A stretch of DNA of 64,000 nt from Utricularia gibba (taxonomy: Eukaryota; Streptophyta; Magnoliopsida; Lamiales; Lentibulariaceae), in NCBI GenBank assembly GCA_002189035.1, contig NEEC01000030.1, forward strand, positions 186,001 through 250,000. Direction: 5' to 3'. Numbering within the stretch: the stretch's first letter is position 1; each line of letters begins with the position of its first letter. The position numbers and the translations under genes are program-made. The notes beneath the pieces are model-generated. The model searched no databases. It was not told the DNA's origin and worked only from the letters and a program-made list of their open reading frames with translations. Below are positions 9,950-21,120 of the stretch, piece after piece.

Positions 9950-12612
9950 ACCTACAAATACGTTGCCAACTAGGAAATTAACTACAAAATTAATGAGGAA
10001 AACTGACAGCTGAAAACCCCTGAGATAAGACCTGTACCTAAAAACTCAAATAAAACTATTGTTTAAAAAACAAGAATTTTGAAGAAGAATGTAGAATCTA
10101 GCAAAAAGCCTGCATCAGTCCAATTAATAAAAGGAAAAAGAAAAGGTGAGATGAGTCTTTTCCAACCCCTAAGAAGTAGTAAGAAGGTAAGGGTTGAGTT
10201 GTAAGATCTAAACCTATGATTGTAGAAGACGAAAAGCTAGTGAATGAGGATTTAATGATAAGAAGTTGGAATGGATAGTGAACCTACACAAATGCTTGAG
10301 ACAAAGGTGGAGATGGAGGTAGAAGAAGAAGAAGCAATCTCAGAAGAAGTGGAGGAGGATAGCCTTGGTGATAAAGAAGAAGAATTTGAGTTGGAATCAG
10401 AAAAGTTACCGAAAGATTCAAAACCAAAAGCAAGGTGAGAACCTAAGTTGCTATGGTAGCCATGCTATAGAAAGCTATTTCAAAGCTAGGGAATCTTATT
10501 GTGAAGCTTAGGAGTGATCATAGGAGGTAACTAACTCACCCTTGATTGCATTAAATTAGTTTAAGGTGCGTGGATATTTCTTTTTTATGTAAATTTATTT
10601 TCTTTTTTCCTTTTTCATTTTGCTTGTTTTTGTTTATGTTGTTTTTCAAGTAACTTTCTTTTCAATAGTTGCATCACTTTCATTACTTGAATTTCCTAGG
10701 TTTCTCAAATTGAAGTGATGCAGTGGAGCATACTATCCACATGTGAGGTCTAGATCATTTCTAATTTCATGCCTTCATATCAATTCTCAAAAGATTAATG
10801 TGACAGAATTGTATATAACTCCTAGAATGCATGGTAAATCTCTGAACATTAGGTCACTAGGCTCACTTTTAGACTAGACTAACACCACCTTGCATTTTGC
10901 TGTGTTCAATAGCCAAAAACGGAACTATGAGAAGCTAAAAAAAGATAGGCACATATGAATTCATTTACAAAAAAATGCTAGAAGAGGGAACTCTAGGCAA
11001 AAGTGTTAGATGCTTGTAGTGAGAAAGGAGTTGGAGGTATATAAAGTTGTGGAGCAATCATTCAATCATACCAAACTTTCTTGTGGGGTCCCCAATCTTT
11101 TAAACAAGAAATTCTCTGGTAGCAGACTATAAGTTGGATATAAGTTTGGGTAAAGTCTAATTTAAAAGAGAGATGAATTTGGCATGCTAGGATTTCTACT
11201 GCGACCCCACAAGATCAATGTCCCAATATTTTACAACTTCTGCACGCTATATCTCATGCTTCACTATTGAGCTGGGTACTTGGAAAACAATGTCGATATA
11301 GCATGTGTTAGATTTAGAGTTAGACTTGAGGATGAGTCTATTGTTGACATAGGATAATGTGATATTGTATTTATTTTGATGTTTTAATGTTTAGATTTTA
11401 GTACTATTGGAATGAAAATACTTGAATTACAAGGGAAAATGACCCAAAGCATATGGACTCAAATTATGCGTAAGGAAAATTAGAATTGGTCCAATTTTTC
11501 TCTAATCTAATGTCAAAGTGGGTTTATTATTCCATTGAGTATATAAAGGTCCAGCTCATTTGGGCTACACTATGCAATTTAACTAGTGTGTGAGATTGTT
11601 TTAGAAAATGAGGAAAATTGAAAGTACAAGTCCTTGTAGAAGTTAAAATAAGAGAGAGAATGCAAAAAGAGGGCTAGCTACAAACTAGGGGGACACCTCT
11701 CAAGGGGTGAAAGGGATATATTTTTTTCCAATTTCAAGAGGAAATGTAGGATAGAAGGAAAGAGCAAATTTCTGTAGAGGAGTCGGGGTATGCAATCTGA
11801 TCTATGTTCATGGATAGAAGAGAAGCAAAGACAAAAACAAAGATAGTTAGCGAGTGAGAGTTTGAAAATAGAGTAGTTAGTACCATCCATATATTAGAGG
11901 AAAGGACAATCTGAAGAAGAAAAACACAATTTAAAATGATTTCTAGATTTTCTCAACTTTTATTAACCACTTTCTGACTTCATGATATCAATATTTTTAC
12001 CGTTTTCAATGTTCATTTGAGTTAGTTGCTACATGTTTACCATTGGAGATGAAATGATAATAAATACTTTTTTTATTCTCAAAAATTGCTGACCCTATTT
12101 ATCTTTTAGTTACTGTTTTCATTCTTTTTAGATTGGATAATGTTTTGATCATTTCTACACTTGTAGCTTACACAACAAATGCTTCTTTTTACAAATACTC
12201 TGTCAAACCTTCTAATTTAATCTAACTTATATATAGAAATTACAATTAAAAACCATTGTTCTCTATGGATGAACCTACATTTGTTGCTTATTTATTTTCC
12301 TATAGTATATTTTTGGATTGCCTATTTAGCTTATAAAGATGATAAAAATCTTTAGATCTACGACACTACATAATTCACCTTTCATGAAGTGTCGCCTACC
12401 AGCGATGTCCATAACCAAAGTATGATGCTCACATGCCGCGATTCTTGTGGTATATCATCCTTAACTATCCTCATGATAAGTGCAAACATTAAATAAAGTA
12501 GAGTGTTCCGTGAATAGGGTAAAACCTCATTTAGATGGCTCTAATAACCTTAGTGACGTATGGGTTGGAGAATATAGAAGAACCATAATAACAACCTCCT
12601 TATGCAACATTG
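9950..12612. other. mostly unassigned; one small acidic ORF and a TATA-like site
   Basis: A plus-strand frame of 55 codons at 10,271-10,438 begins MDSEPTQMLETKVEMEV and is rich in Glu; it has no identifiable homolog and is followed by stops, so I do not treat it as a supported gene. A TATATAAAGG lies at 11,540-11,549, in a block (from about 11,311) beginning TGTTAGATTTAG that could be an unrecognised LTR. The rest shows only short open frames and AT-rich sequence. Its right edge is the GTGAT TSD of the Athila element. Confidence 0.35.
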
Positions 12613-12617
12613 GTGAT

Positions 12618-13797
12618 TGATAAACGAAAATTTTAGCATGTCATTGCAATAAAACCAAATATCCGTATCAAATAAATTTATAATCCCTAATCCACACAAA
12701 ATACACATTTAGAAAACTTGTGTAGTGGATATCGGGGTCGTTCACGAAGAGCTTGTGCTTGCTAAGTGTTTTAGTACATGCATAATTTCGGATAACAGTA
12801 GGTCTTAGTCTAAACTCGGACCAACAATGGTAAACAAGTTTAGTAAACAAGGTAGGTAAGCAATATCAAGTTTGAACGCTAAAGTGATAGGTACTATTTC
12901 TAACTTAGAATAACACGAAGATGCCTTAAGGATCTGTAGGTAGTGCTATGCTAAGATGTCTAATTTAATTTACCATATTCCTACACTCACAACTTCAAAT
13001 AACCTAAGTCTACCTAGGTCATTCATCATATTTTCGGCTAAGCTAGTCCCAAAAATCTAACCAACATTGCAATTAGGTCTACCCGCATGCAAAGCATATA
13101 GAACTAGGTCTACCTGGTTCTACTGGTTCTACCCTAGACTAACACCGACTACTCCGTCTTGGTTTGTTGGTCTACCTCTAAACCAAGCATCTAATTTTGA
13201 AACTACTTGTTTCTCACATTAGGTCTACCCATGGTTTGTTAGAAACAAGAGTTAAGGAACACACATAAATTTCATCATCAACCCTAAGCACACACCACCC
13301 CACTTCACCTTAAGGCATCCCTCAGACTTTAGCCACTCATGCTTGGGAAATAAAACACGATTTCATTCATATAAGCTGGCGAAAATAACAGAAACATTGT
13401 AAGCTAGTCTAGTACAAAAACTAGAAATGTTCATAAAACTAGAAGAAAGTAAAGATTGTTCTTTTGTCGAGTTGCTACTGTTCATAGCCCCAGTAGCACT
13501 AGACTGGGCTCTGGTGCTGTTCTTGACGATGGAGGCCTTCTTTTCTCTTTTTGGTTGGTGTTTTTTGCGTTGGGGAAGAAGCCCCCTTGCGTGCATTCTA
13601 CACTCCCCGTGTCTCTCTTCTTTTCGAAATAAATTTTCCCTTTCCTTCACTCCATGGCACTGTTCCTCACCGACAGTACTGCTCCCGACCGCCAGCACTA
13701 TTCTCGGCCTGAACTTGCAGACTGCAGGTGGCGGAAAAATAGTGCTCTTTGTCCTTCTCCGGATTTTGCGCCCTTTTTCACTTGTTCCACACGTTTG
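12618..13797 (-). repeat. Athila-1 3' LTR (Z family), interrupted
   Basis: Begins TGATAAACGAAAATTTT on the plus strand, i.e. the LTR end on the coding strand, and follows other Z LTRs (31,746-33,149 in reverse) to ACACGTTTG at 13,797, where the X2 LTR starts. About 250 bp that should follow, present at 20,895-21,115 in the other LTR, are missing. Confidence 0.88.
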
Positions 13798-14870
13798 TGA
13801 TAAGTGATTTTGTGTCGTTCCAAAACATGTTCTTGCACTACTCTTGAGTGTTGTTTTTACTTATCTTAGACTCCACTTTCTCATTATTCTCAATTGATTT
13901 TGCATCTTTCACACTACTTTGATCTTTTTGGAGAGAAAGTGTATTTTGTGGATTTTTAGGGTACTTTTGAATCAATTTGAGGAGAAATCAAGACCCACCA
14001 AATTATGGACTTGATGGGCCATGAATCTCAGCCCAAGACTCAGTCAAATGATGAAGATTTGATCCAAGATTCGTGCATAAGATAGAGACGTCTCAATATG
14101 AAAACTTGGATCTACTCTCCTATAAATACCCCACCCTCTCAACCATTAGAGACGTCTTTGACCATTTTTCCTTTGTACTTTTCCTATTTTTGTGTCTATT
14201 TTCATGTTAGAGTCAAGTCTGCGCGTGTAGGTGCTTGCGGCTGAGGATCTGTGGTGAAGCCTTGCTTGCGCAAGTCCTGCGCGTGTGACTGTTTTACTAT
14301 GTTTTTCGACATTTAAATTGAGGTTTGATTCCGTTTTTTGCAACGTTTTCTTTACCAACGTGATCTTTAGTACCATATAACCCTAAGGGAGTGTGGAAGA
14401 ATCAAAGGTTGGGCTCAAGCACCTAAGGAGAAGGGCTCAATCGGACATCGTTGGTAAGGCACATTCTGTCTAATCTGTCTACGAGATGTGAGGTGTACGG
14501 GTTAGATTTGGGTGTGGGGAAAACGTGGGTTATCATAAAAGTTGAAATGGCTCTTGTGGCGTGGTTGATTCCATAATCCCACTAAACAAGGGACGGTGCT
14601 ATAACGGTCACCAAGTAGCACTATTTTAAAATAACACCCCCAAAACTTGCGCAAGTAGGTCAGTTTTCAAGGTTTACACACACAAGTTTGGGCAAGTTTT
14701 GAGCAAGATGGATCCCAGGTCCAATGCCACTTTTCTTCTTGTTTTTAAAACCAAATCTTTCTTTTGTTTTCGGTCTTTTTGAGTCTTTGTTTTGAAAAGA
14801 AAATTCCAATAACAATTCCCTGTGGATACGACCTTATTTTATTACTTCAACGGTTTCTGTTTAACTTGCA
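13798..14870 (+). repeat. X2: family X LTR inside Athila-1 3' LTR, 3' end deleted
   Basis: Starts TGATAAGTGATTTTGTGTCG exactly where Z homology breaks and follows X1 to TTAACTTGCA at 14,870; the last dozen bases (AATCACCATCA in X1) and any TSD are gone, and the next base belongs to the Athila post-pol frame. A single deletion from within X2 into the Athila internal region explains this junction. Confidence 0.82.
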
Positions 14871-15660
14871 TTTCTTTTGTGAAAGTCAGGTATCGGGTGT
14901 TCAACATATCTGCATGATGCTTGAAGTATGGTATCTCCTTGCACGTCATTTGCCTCTGAAATTTCTCCTTTTCTTGTGCAAACTTCCCTGCTTTCACATA
15001 TAGAGGTACCAATTTAAGTAAAAATTTATTTCTTTTAATGGTACCTTCATTTTCCTTTTCTGTTGTGCTCCCAAATGACTGCTCCTCTGCTTCCTGAATT
15101 TCCTTGTTCTGATTCTCTTCATTTTTGCCGTCATTTCTGTCCATTAAATCTTCTTCTTCAGCAACCTGTTCTTCGAGTTCCTCCACTTCATCTCTTGATT
15201 TTTCAGCATTTGTCTCTGGAACAGGTATTGCTGGTTCCTAGGGGATGACATTTTCTTCTTCGGGGACAGGTTAGTCCAGTGGTGTCTTTTGCTTTTTCTT
15301 CCTACCCTTCCCTTTCTTCTTCTTAGTCAAGACTTGTGGTTTTGAGGGTGGTTCTTCCACTGATGCTCTTCCCTTCCTGTAACTTTTCTGCATGTTCCTC
15401 AATCTTTTTTGGAGGCTCACATGCTCTAAGCTAGGGTTGTCAGATGGTTCTCCCATTTCAGCCGCCTGGAGGATCACGTCCACTCCCTGGAAATTTTCTG
15501 TGGCAGCAACAGATGGAAAATCCCCTTCTTCTAGGGCTGGAACAACAGTAATTTCTTCTTCAGTGCCTCCAGCAACTTCCTTTGGCTGCTCTGTTTGCAT
15601 TTTCTTCCGATTGGGTCTCTCCTTTGCGGCTTTTCTTCCACTTATTGTTGAAGGAATTTT
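14871..15660 (-). pseudogene. Athila-1 post-pol (env-position) open frame, broken
   Basis: Two open stretches, 15,600-15,271 and 15,186-14,842, are in the same frame and are separated only by two stop codons, so they were one reading frame of about 250 codons. The first half has MQTEQPKEVAGG and a lysine-rich run around KKKKGKGRKKKQK; the second is strongly acidic (EELEEQVAEEEDLMD) followed by a mixed segment. It lies downstream of integrase, the place where Athila elements carry an env-like ORF. No signal peptide or transmembrane segment is visible in what remains, so an envelope role is not shown. The 3' end is cut by the X2 deletion. Confidence 0.55.
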
Positions 15661-16001
15661 GTTTCTACCACTGTAATTTCACAGAAAAATCACAGAAGAA
15701 ACGGTTGAAGTGAGGAACAAAGAAACGGCTCCCCCTTTCGCTTCAAGCACCAGGGGCTTTTTTATCATTTCCTTGGGTTCGACTTCCCACTTCCCTCAAC
15801 GGTCGAATTTTTGTGTAACTCCTCATGCTTAATTTCCCTTGAGTTAAGCATCCATCCTTGCCCAGCAGCACAAAACATGGCAAAAATCCTAAAAGAAAAA
15901 CATTAAAATAGAAATAAATATTCATAAATTAAAAGAGTTAACCATGGGTTGCCTCCCATAAGCGCCCTTGTTTAAAGTCTTGGACTCAACTTCTTATGTG
16001 G
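15661..16001 (-). other. Athila-1 spacer between integrase and post-pol frame
   Basis: Non-coding on present evidence. On the minus strand it carries GCGCTTATGGGAGGCAACCC just after integrase, a phrase I associate with the post-pol region of plant Athila elements. The 60-codon frame at 15,743-15,925 has no recognisable content. Confidence 0.5.
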
Positions 16002-16850
16002 TTACGTTTTTTGCGAATCCATCAGCTTGATCATCTCCACCTTTCCTGTGATCATGTTAGCATTTTCATAAAAATTTTTTAACCTATGCCCATTTACCAA
16101 AAATCCCTTGTTTGAGTCTCTATCAAATATCTCTATAGCACCATTTGGAAAAATTTCCTTCACAACAAAAGGCCCTATCCATCTTGATTTCAGCTTTCCA
16201 GGATGCAATTTCAACCTAGATTGGAATAATAAAACTTTCTGGCCAATCTTGAAATTTCTCCTGGAAATATGTGCATCATGATAACTCTTAGTCCGAGCCT
16301 TGAATAGTTTTGCACTCTCGTACGCGTCATTTCTCAACTCTTCTAGTTCTGAAAGCTGGAGCTTTCTATGGCATGCACTAAGGTTTCTATCTAAGTTCAA
16401 CTTCTTCACAGCCCACCAGGCCTTGTGCTCAAGAGCTGCTGGTAATCTACAAGGCTTCCCATAGACCAACCGAAAGGGTGAGGTCCCAATGGGAGTCTTG
16501 TATGCTGTTCGTATAGCCCAAAGTGCGTCTTTCAACCTCATGCTCCAGTCCTTCCTGCTCGGATTCACAACTTTCTCCAGTATTTGTTGGATTTCCCTGT
16601 TGGAGACTTCGGTTTGTCCATTGGTTTGTGGATGGTACGCTGTAGAAGGCTTGTACAAAACATTAAAATGCTTCAAAACACTCCTTAAGGCCTGACTGTA
16701 AAAATGGGTTCCCCTATCACTGATTAGGGCCTTAGGGGTTCCATATCTCGTGAAGATGTTGTTGCATAAGAAATTAATCACAGTCTTTGCATCATCGGTC
16801 CGTGTAGGGATTGCCTCAATCCATTTGGACACATAATCAACCGCAACCAA
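16002..16850 (-). pseudogene. Athila-1 integrase catalytic core and C-terminus
   Basis: A 282-codon frame. The DDE retroviral integrase core is clear: first Asp in VAVDYVSKW near the start, second in ISDRGTHF (about residue 64), and Glu in NGQTEVSNREI (about residue 97). The segment TPIGTSPFRLVYGKPCRLP and LEHKAWWAVKKLNLD are hallmarks of the Athila lineage, and the C-terminus has a KLKSRWIGPFVVKEIFP block typical of the DNA-binding tail. All three catalytic residues are retained. The enzyme would insert element cDNA into the host genome. The zinc-binding N-terminus is in a separate frame upstream (16,869-17,213), split by a stop just before this frame, so the protein is not made as one piece. 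Confidence 0.9.
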
Positions 16851-16868
16851 AATATAATTGTAACTTGC

Positions 16869-17213
16869 TTAAGTAGGAAATGGTCCAATAAAATTTATAC
16901 CCAACACATCAAATAATTCACATATCAGGATTCCTTGCTGAGGCATTTCGCTTCGGTTTGATAAATTTCCTACCCTTTGGAATGGTTCACAATCTTTACA
17001 ATAGGCGTAACAATCTCTGAAAATATGTGCCCAATAAAATCCGCAATCTAGAATTTTTCTTGCTGTTCTATTTGGTCCATGATGGCCACCAAAAGGTCCT
17101 GCATGACAAGAATAAATTATTTTTGGAATTTCATTTTCATGAACGCACCTTCTAATGACGCCATCATTGCAATATGTAGTATTTGACATCACTCTTAAGC
17201 TTGTTCCTCGCAT
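16869..17213 (-). pseudogene. Athila-1 integrase zinc-binding N-terminus
   Basis: Contains the HHCC-type zinc-binding arrangement: SCHAGPFGGHHGPNRTARK followed by CYAYCKDCEPFQ, plus the linker GINFIGPFPT that precedes the catalytic core. A stop separates it from the core frame. It overlaps the end of the RNase H frame (17,164-17,619) in another phase, showing a frameshift between them. Confidence 0.85.
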
Positions 17214-17619
17214 GATAGTCCATTGCAGGTGGTATCACTCCTGTAGAAACAAAATTTGTAAGGTCAGCAAACCACGATTCACTTATACTAGTCCGAACTG
17301 AGAATAGCTGTTCGTCCAAAAGCGTTTCAGTGATGATTCCATCTCCTTCACTTCCTTCAATTCTGCTGAGATGATCAACCACAAGGTTCTCCCTTCCAGG
17401 CCTGTCCTTTATCTCAACATCAAACTCTTGAACAAGAAGGACCCATCTAATAAGTCTTGGTTTGGAGTCCTTCTTCTCCATCAAGTGCTTCACTGCTGAA
17501 TGATCAGTGTATACCACCACTTTGCTACCTAAAAGATAAGAACGAAATTTTTCCAAGGCAAAAATAACAGCAAGGAATTCCCTTTCAATGATGGTATAAT
17601 TTTTTTGGGCTTCATCCAA
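17164..17619 (-). pseudogene. Athila-1 RNase H
   Basis: The frame has [15 protein letters not shown] with the RNase H glutamate, [14 protein letters not shown] with an aspartate, and the terminal [10 protein letters not shown] motif, the standard Ty3/gypsy RNase H signature. It degrades the RNA strand of the RNA-DNA hybrid during reverse transcription. The first catalytic Asp (IMCDASNHVVGAFL) lies in the upstream RT frame, so a frameshift near 17,600 splits the domain. Confidence 0.88.
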
Positions 17620-18640
17620 AGTGAAGCATAAGAGATAACATGGTGCTTTCCTTCAATTTTCTGTCCCAAAAAAGCACCCACAACATGATTACTTGCATCA
17701 CACATGATCTCAAAATTATATTTCCAATTAGGTGGTTGCATCAAAGGTGTGGTAGTAACAGCCTTTTTCAAAGAATTAAAAGCATGCTTACATGAGTCAT
17801 CAAAATCAAAGGTACCATCATTATGCAACAACCTACTAAGAGGCAAGGCAATTTTCGAAAAATTCTTAATAAACCTCCTATAAAAACCAACATGTCCTAA
17901 AAATGATCTAATACCTTTCACATCAATGGGATAAGGAAGCTCAGATAGAATCTTAATTTTTGCCTTATCTACCTCAATCCCTTTTTTAGAAATCACATGT
18001 CCTAAAGCAATTCCATGATCCACCATAAAATTACATTTTTCAGAATTTAAAACCAAATTTTTCTCAATACATTTCTTCAAAACTTGATCTAAATGGTCTA
18101 AGCATGACTCAAAATTTTCTCCATATACCGTAAAATCATCCATAAATATTTCAATAAAATCATCACCAAAATTAGAGAAAATACTGGTCATACACCTCTG
18201 AAAGGTGGCTTGGGCATTACACAATCCGAAAGGCATCCTCCTATAAGCATAAGTTCCGAATGGGCACGTGAAGGTTGTCTTGTCTTGGTCCTGCCCTGAA
18301 ATAGGAACTTGATTATATCTAGAATATCCATCTAAAAAACAATAAAACGATTTTCCAGCCAATTTTTCCAACATTTGATCAATAAAAGGCAAAGGATAAT
18401 GGTCTTTCTTTGTCACTTCATTTAATTTTCAATAATCAATGCAAACGCGCCATCCATTTTGCACCCTTTGTGGAACAAGCTCGCCTTTCTCATTTTCTCA
18501 TTCACTATCTGTGATAGAGTAAATAATCCCTGCATCATGGAGTTTAACAATTTCTTTTCTTACCACCTCCATCATGTTCAGGTTGAGGCGTCTTTGAGGT
18601 TGACGAACTGGTTTTGCACCATCCTCTAGAAATAATCTGT
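17529..18640 (-). pseudogene. Athila-1 reverse transcriptase
   Basis: The open frame 18,416-17,529 (295 codons) carries DHYPLPFIDQMLEKLAG, FCFLDGYS-like and PFGTYAYRRMPFGLCNA, and the catalytic box IEIFMDDFTVYG with both aspartates intact, then LGHVISKKGIEVD and FLGHVGFYRRFI. LPFIDQMLERLAG and FMDDF are characteristic of Athila-type RT. Upstream, 18,640-18,420, the first RT motifs continue with an in-frame stop (near VCIDY) and a frame change. Polymerase residues are conserved although the whole polyprotein is broken. Confidence 0.92.
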
Positions 18641-18644
18641 GCAT

Positions 18645-19118
18645 TCATATGGATTGACAGATCCCCTCAATGTCATCCAGCATCCAACCTATCGCTTTCT
18701 TGTTTCTATTCTGGACGTCGAGCAGTTGCGACTCTTGGTCTGAGCTTAGACAAGTGGAGATGATAACCGGGTTTCTGAACTCTGCGTCAAGAAAAACATA
18801 TTTTAAATGGTAAGGCAGCGGTTTCAATTCAGCTAACCTCTCTTCGTGAGTCTTGGCTTGCACCACATTTAACTGCTCAAATTTTTCTTCAGCTTCAAAT
18901 TTTGCAAATAAAGATTCTTCATGAGCCTCTTCTTTTTCTTGAATTTCCTTCTTCAAGTGCTCCTCAATTAGTCCATCCATGACATCCACAGCACAAATGC
19001 TCTCAAAATCACTAGGATAATTCTTCACATCCTTCATGTCCAGTGTGATTTTTTCTTTATCAAAAGAAAGCTCAATGGTTCCCATCTTCACGTTGACGAT
19101 AGCATTTGAAGTGCTCAA
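18645..19118 (-). pseudogene. Athila-1 protease-RT linker
   Basis: A 157-codon frame starting STSNAIVNVKMGTIELSF, which follows the usual LGRPFL segment at the protease end, then a Glu/Lys-rich linker and LKPLPYHLKYVFLD, the conserved lead-in to RT in Athila elements. It ends with MLDDIEGICQ. A stop separates it from the protease frame upstream and another from RT. Confidence 0.8.
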
Positions 19119-19136
19119 GAATGGTCTCCCTAAAAT

Positions 19137-19679
19137 TTATGTCGTGTCTTTTGATCCTCCAGTGGGCATGTTCACCACATAAAAATCAGCTGGGAATACA
19201 AGATGCTCAATTTTCACCAAAACATCCTCTACCAAGCCTTTGGGAGAGATCACTCTCCTATTCGCTAGCTCAATTTGCACACCTGATGCTTTCAAAGGTC
19301 CCAACCTGAGTGTCTCATAAACAGAATTCAAAATGACATTTATAGAAGCCCTAAGGTCTACCATAGCTCTCCTGATGCACAAATCTCCTATTTTGCAAGG
19401 GATAAAAAATGTACCCGAATCCTTACGCTTTTCGGGTAGTTTCCATGTAAGAAGTGCTGAGCAGCTTTCATTCAATTTCACCTTCCCCTTCTCTTTCAGC
19501 TTGGGTTTAGACATGCATAACTGCTTCAGATACTTGACACTCTTTGGCACAAGATCAATATACTCCAAGAGAGTTAAATTCAATTGAGTGTTTCCCAATG
19601 CCTTCAACATTTTCTCTTTCTCGGTTTGCTCTTCTTTCGGCTTCAGCCTTCCTGGAAAAGGAGGCTGGGTCACCTTCAC
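19137..19679 (-). pseudogene. Athila-1 aspartic protease region
   Basis: After a Lys/Glu-rich gag-protease junction, the frame has LPEKRKDSGTFFIPCKIGD, the Athila protease lead-in, followed by RAMVDLRASINVI. The active site in this family is DLGAS; here Gly is replaced by Arg, which should abolish activity. LRLGPLKASGVQIELANR and VEDVLVKIEHLVFPADFYV follow as in related elements. The frame ends at a stop before the linker. Confidence 0.88.
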
Positions 19680-20430
19680 CGTGACAGGTTATGGAAGTAC
19701 TTCAACTTCATCCTCACTTTGCACAATAGCTTCGTACTCCTCTGTCTCATTCTCCTTAGTCTCAGGCTAGACTAATTCTCGTCCAGGCTTCTCTTTTCCA
19801 CTCCTAAGTGTCATGGCGCTGATGTTCGGTCCTCCACTGGAATTTGGGTTTAGCTTGGGTTGAGATGGTAAACTCCCTTTTTGTTTTAGGTCTCCAAGCT
19901 CTGCTGCTAACTAACTCACTTGAACCTCCAAATTCCGGATTGCTTGCTGATTCTGAACTTGATTTTGAATTGATTGCGCCATGAATGTCTTCAACATTTC
20001 TTCCAATGAATTTCCAGAATTTCCTCCAGCATTGCCTTGATTTGAGGCTTGAAATGGCTGCTGGTTCTGTTGATTTTACCTTCGAAATGGAGGCGCTTGA
20101 TAAGATCTTTGCTCCTGAAAATTTTGCTGCCCCATGGTTGAGCCTTCTCCTTTGTAAGAATTTTCGTTGGAGCAACAACGAAAATTTGGATGATCCCTCC
20201 AGCCTGGGTTGTAAGTGTTAGAATAAGAGTCATATTTCTTCCTTTGCTGGGGCTCCAAAATCCCATGGCCTTGACATGCTCCTCCTCAAATAAATCTGGG
20301 CCTTTTCCGCGACATGCCCTGTTTTTGTGAGAGTTTCCGCACAACATGTTCTTAGCCTGAAATAAGAACAGCTCCTTCATCATTTCTGACATAGCAGCAA
20401 AATCTTTCTTGAGTTCATTCTCTGAAACTG
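19680..20430 (-). pseudogene. Athila-1 gag remnant
   Basis: Recognisable in pieces across three frames: KKYDSYSNTYNPGWRDHPNF (20,258-20,076), a motif conserved in Athila gag, then coiled-coil-like QNQ-rich sequence near 19,990 and a SAMTLRSGKEK-type block near 19,800. Frameshifts and stops divide it. The N-terminal and central gag, leader and primer binding site are missing because the frame joins 5' LTR sequence at about 20,430. Confidence 0.75.
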
Positions 20431-21115
20431 CCACTCATGCTTGGGAAATAAAACACGATTTCATTCATATAAGCTGGAGAAAATAACAGAAACATTGTAA
20501 GCTAGTCTGGTACAAAAACTAGAAATGTTCAGAAAACTGGAAGCAAGTAAAGATTGTTCTTTTGCCTGGTTGCTACTGTTCACAGCCCGGAACAGTAGCG
20601 CTGGATTGGGCTCTGGTGTTGTTCTTGACGATGGAGGCCTTCTTTTCTCCTTCTGGTTGGTGTTTTTCACGTTGGGGAAGAAGCCCCTTGCGTGCGTTCT
20701 ACACTCGCCGCGTCTCTCTTCTTTTCAAAATAAATTTCCCCTTTCCTTCACTCCATTGCACTGTTCCTGACCGACAATACTGTTCCCGACCGGCAGCATT
20801 TTTCCTGCCCTGAACTTGTAGACTGCAGGTGGCGGCAAAATAGTGCTCTTTGTCCTTCTCCGGATTTTGCGCACTTTTTCACTTGTTCCACACGTTTGCA
20901 AGTCTGATTTTCTGCTAATTTCCCTGCTGAACTTATTGAAATATTAGTAACAAAAGTTGTGGACTAAATCAAAGGATTTAGTCCACTTTTTAACATAATC
21001 ACATAAGATTAACATAAACACCACTTAAACATGAAAAATCACATTTATCTAACCTAAACCATAATAAAATATAACCATTTTGTATTATGAAATTCAGAAA
21101 AAATGTGTGTCATCA
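20431..21115 (-). repeat. Athila-1 5' LTR remnant (Z family)
   Basis: From CCACTCATGCTTGGG to GTGTGTCATCA, matching 13,334-13,797 of the 3' LTR and the whole right part of Z4. The inner half of the LTR, including its end at the primer binding site, is deleted. The outer end is followed by the TSD GTGAT. Confidence 0.88.
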
Positions 21116-21120
21116 GTGAT

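Larger units (their letters stand above)
12618..21115 (-). mobile_element. Athila-like Ty3/gypsy retrotransposon (Athila-1), decayed
   Basis: The element is bounded by GTGAT on both sides (12,613-12,617 and 21,116-21,120), the outer ends being TGATAAACG on the left and TGTCATCA on the right. Reading the minus strand the order is 5' LTR remnant, gag remnant, protease, reverse transcriptase, RNase H, integrase, a post-pol open frame and 3' LTR, the order expected of Athila. Both inner LTR edges are lost: at the 5' side a deletion joins the LTR interior to gag at about 20,430, removing primer binding site and gag N-terminus; at the 3' side a solo X LTR and a deletion remove the LTR start and polypurine tract. 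Stops and frameshifts affect every domain. It would be non-autonomous at best. Confidence 0.88.

Noticed and set aside
10271-10438. Glu-rich 55-codon frame as a small host gene
   Set aside because: Short, low complexity, no recognised motif, no splice or promoter context; more likely decayed transposon or chance.
14871-20430. Endogenous pararetrovirus (caulimovirid) instead of gypsy element
   Set aside because: Integrase, LTRs and a 5-bp TSD are present and no movement protein or coat protein zinc finger pattern is seen; the order matches Athila.
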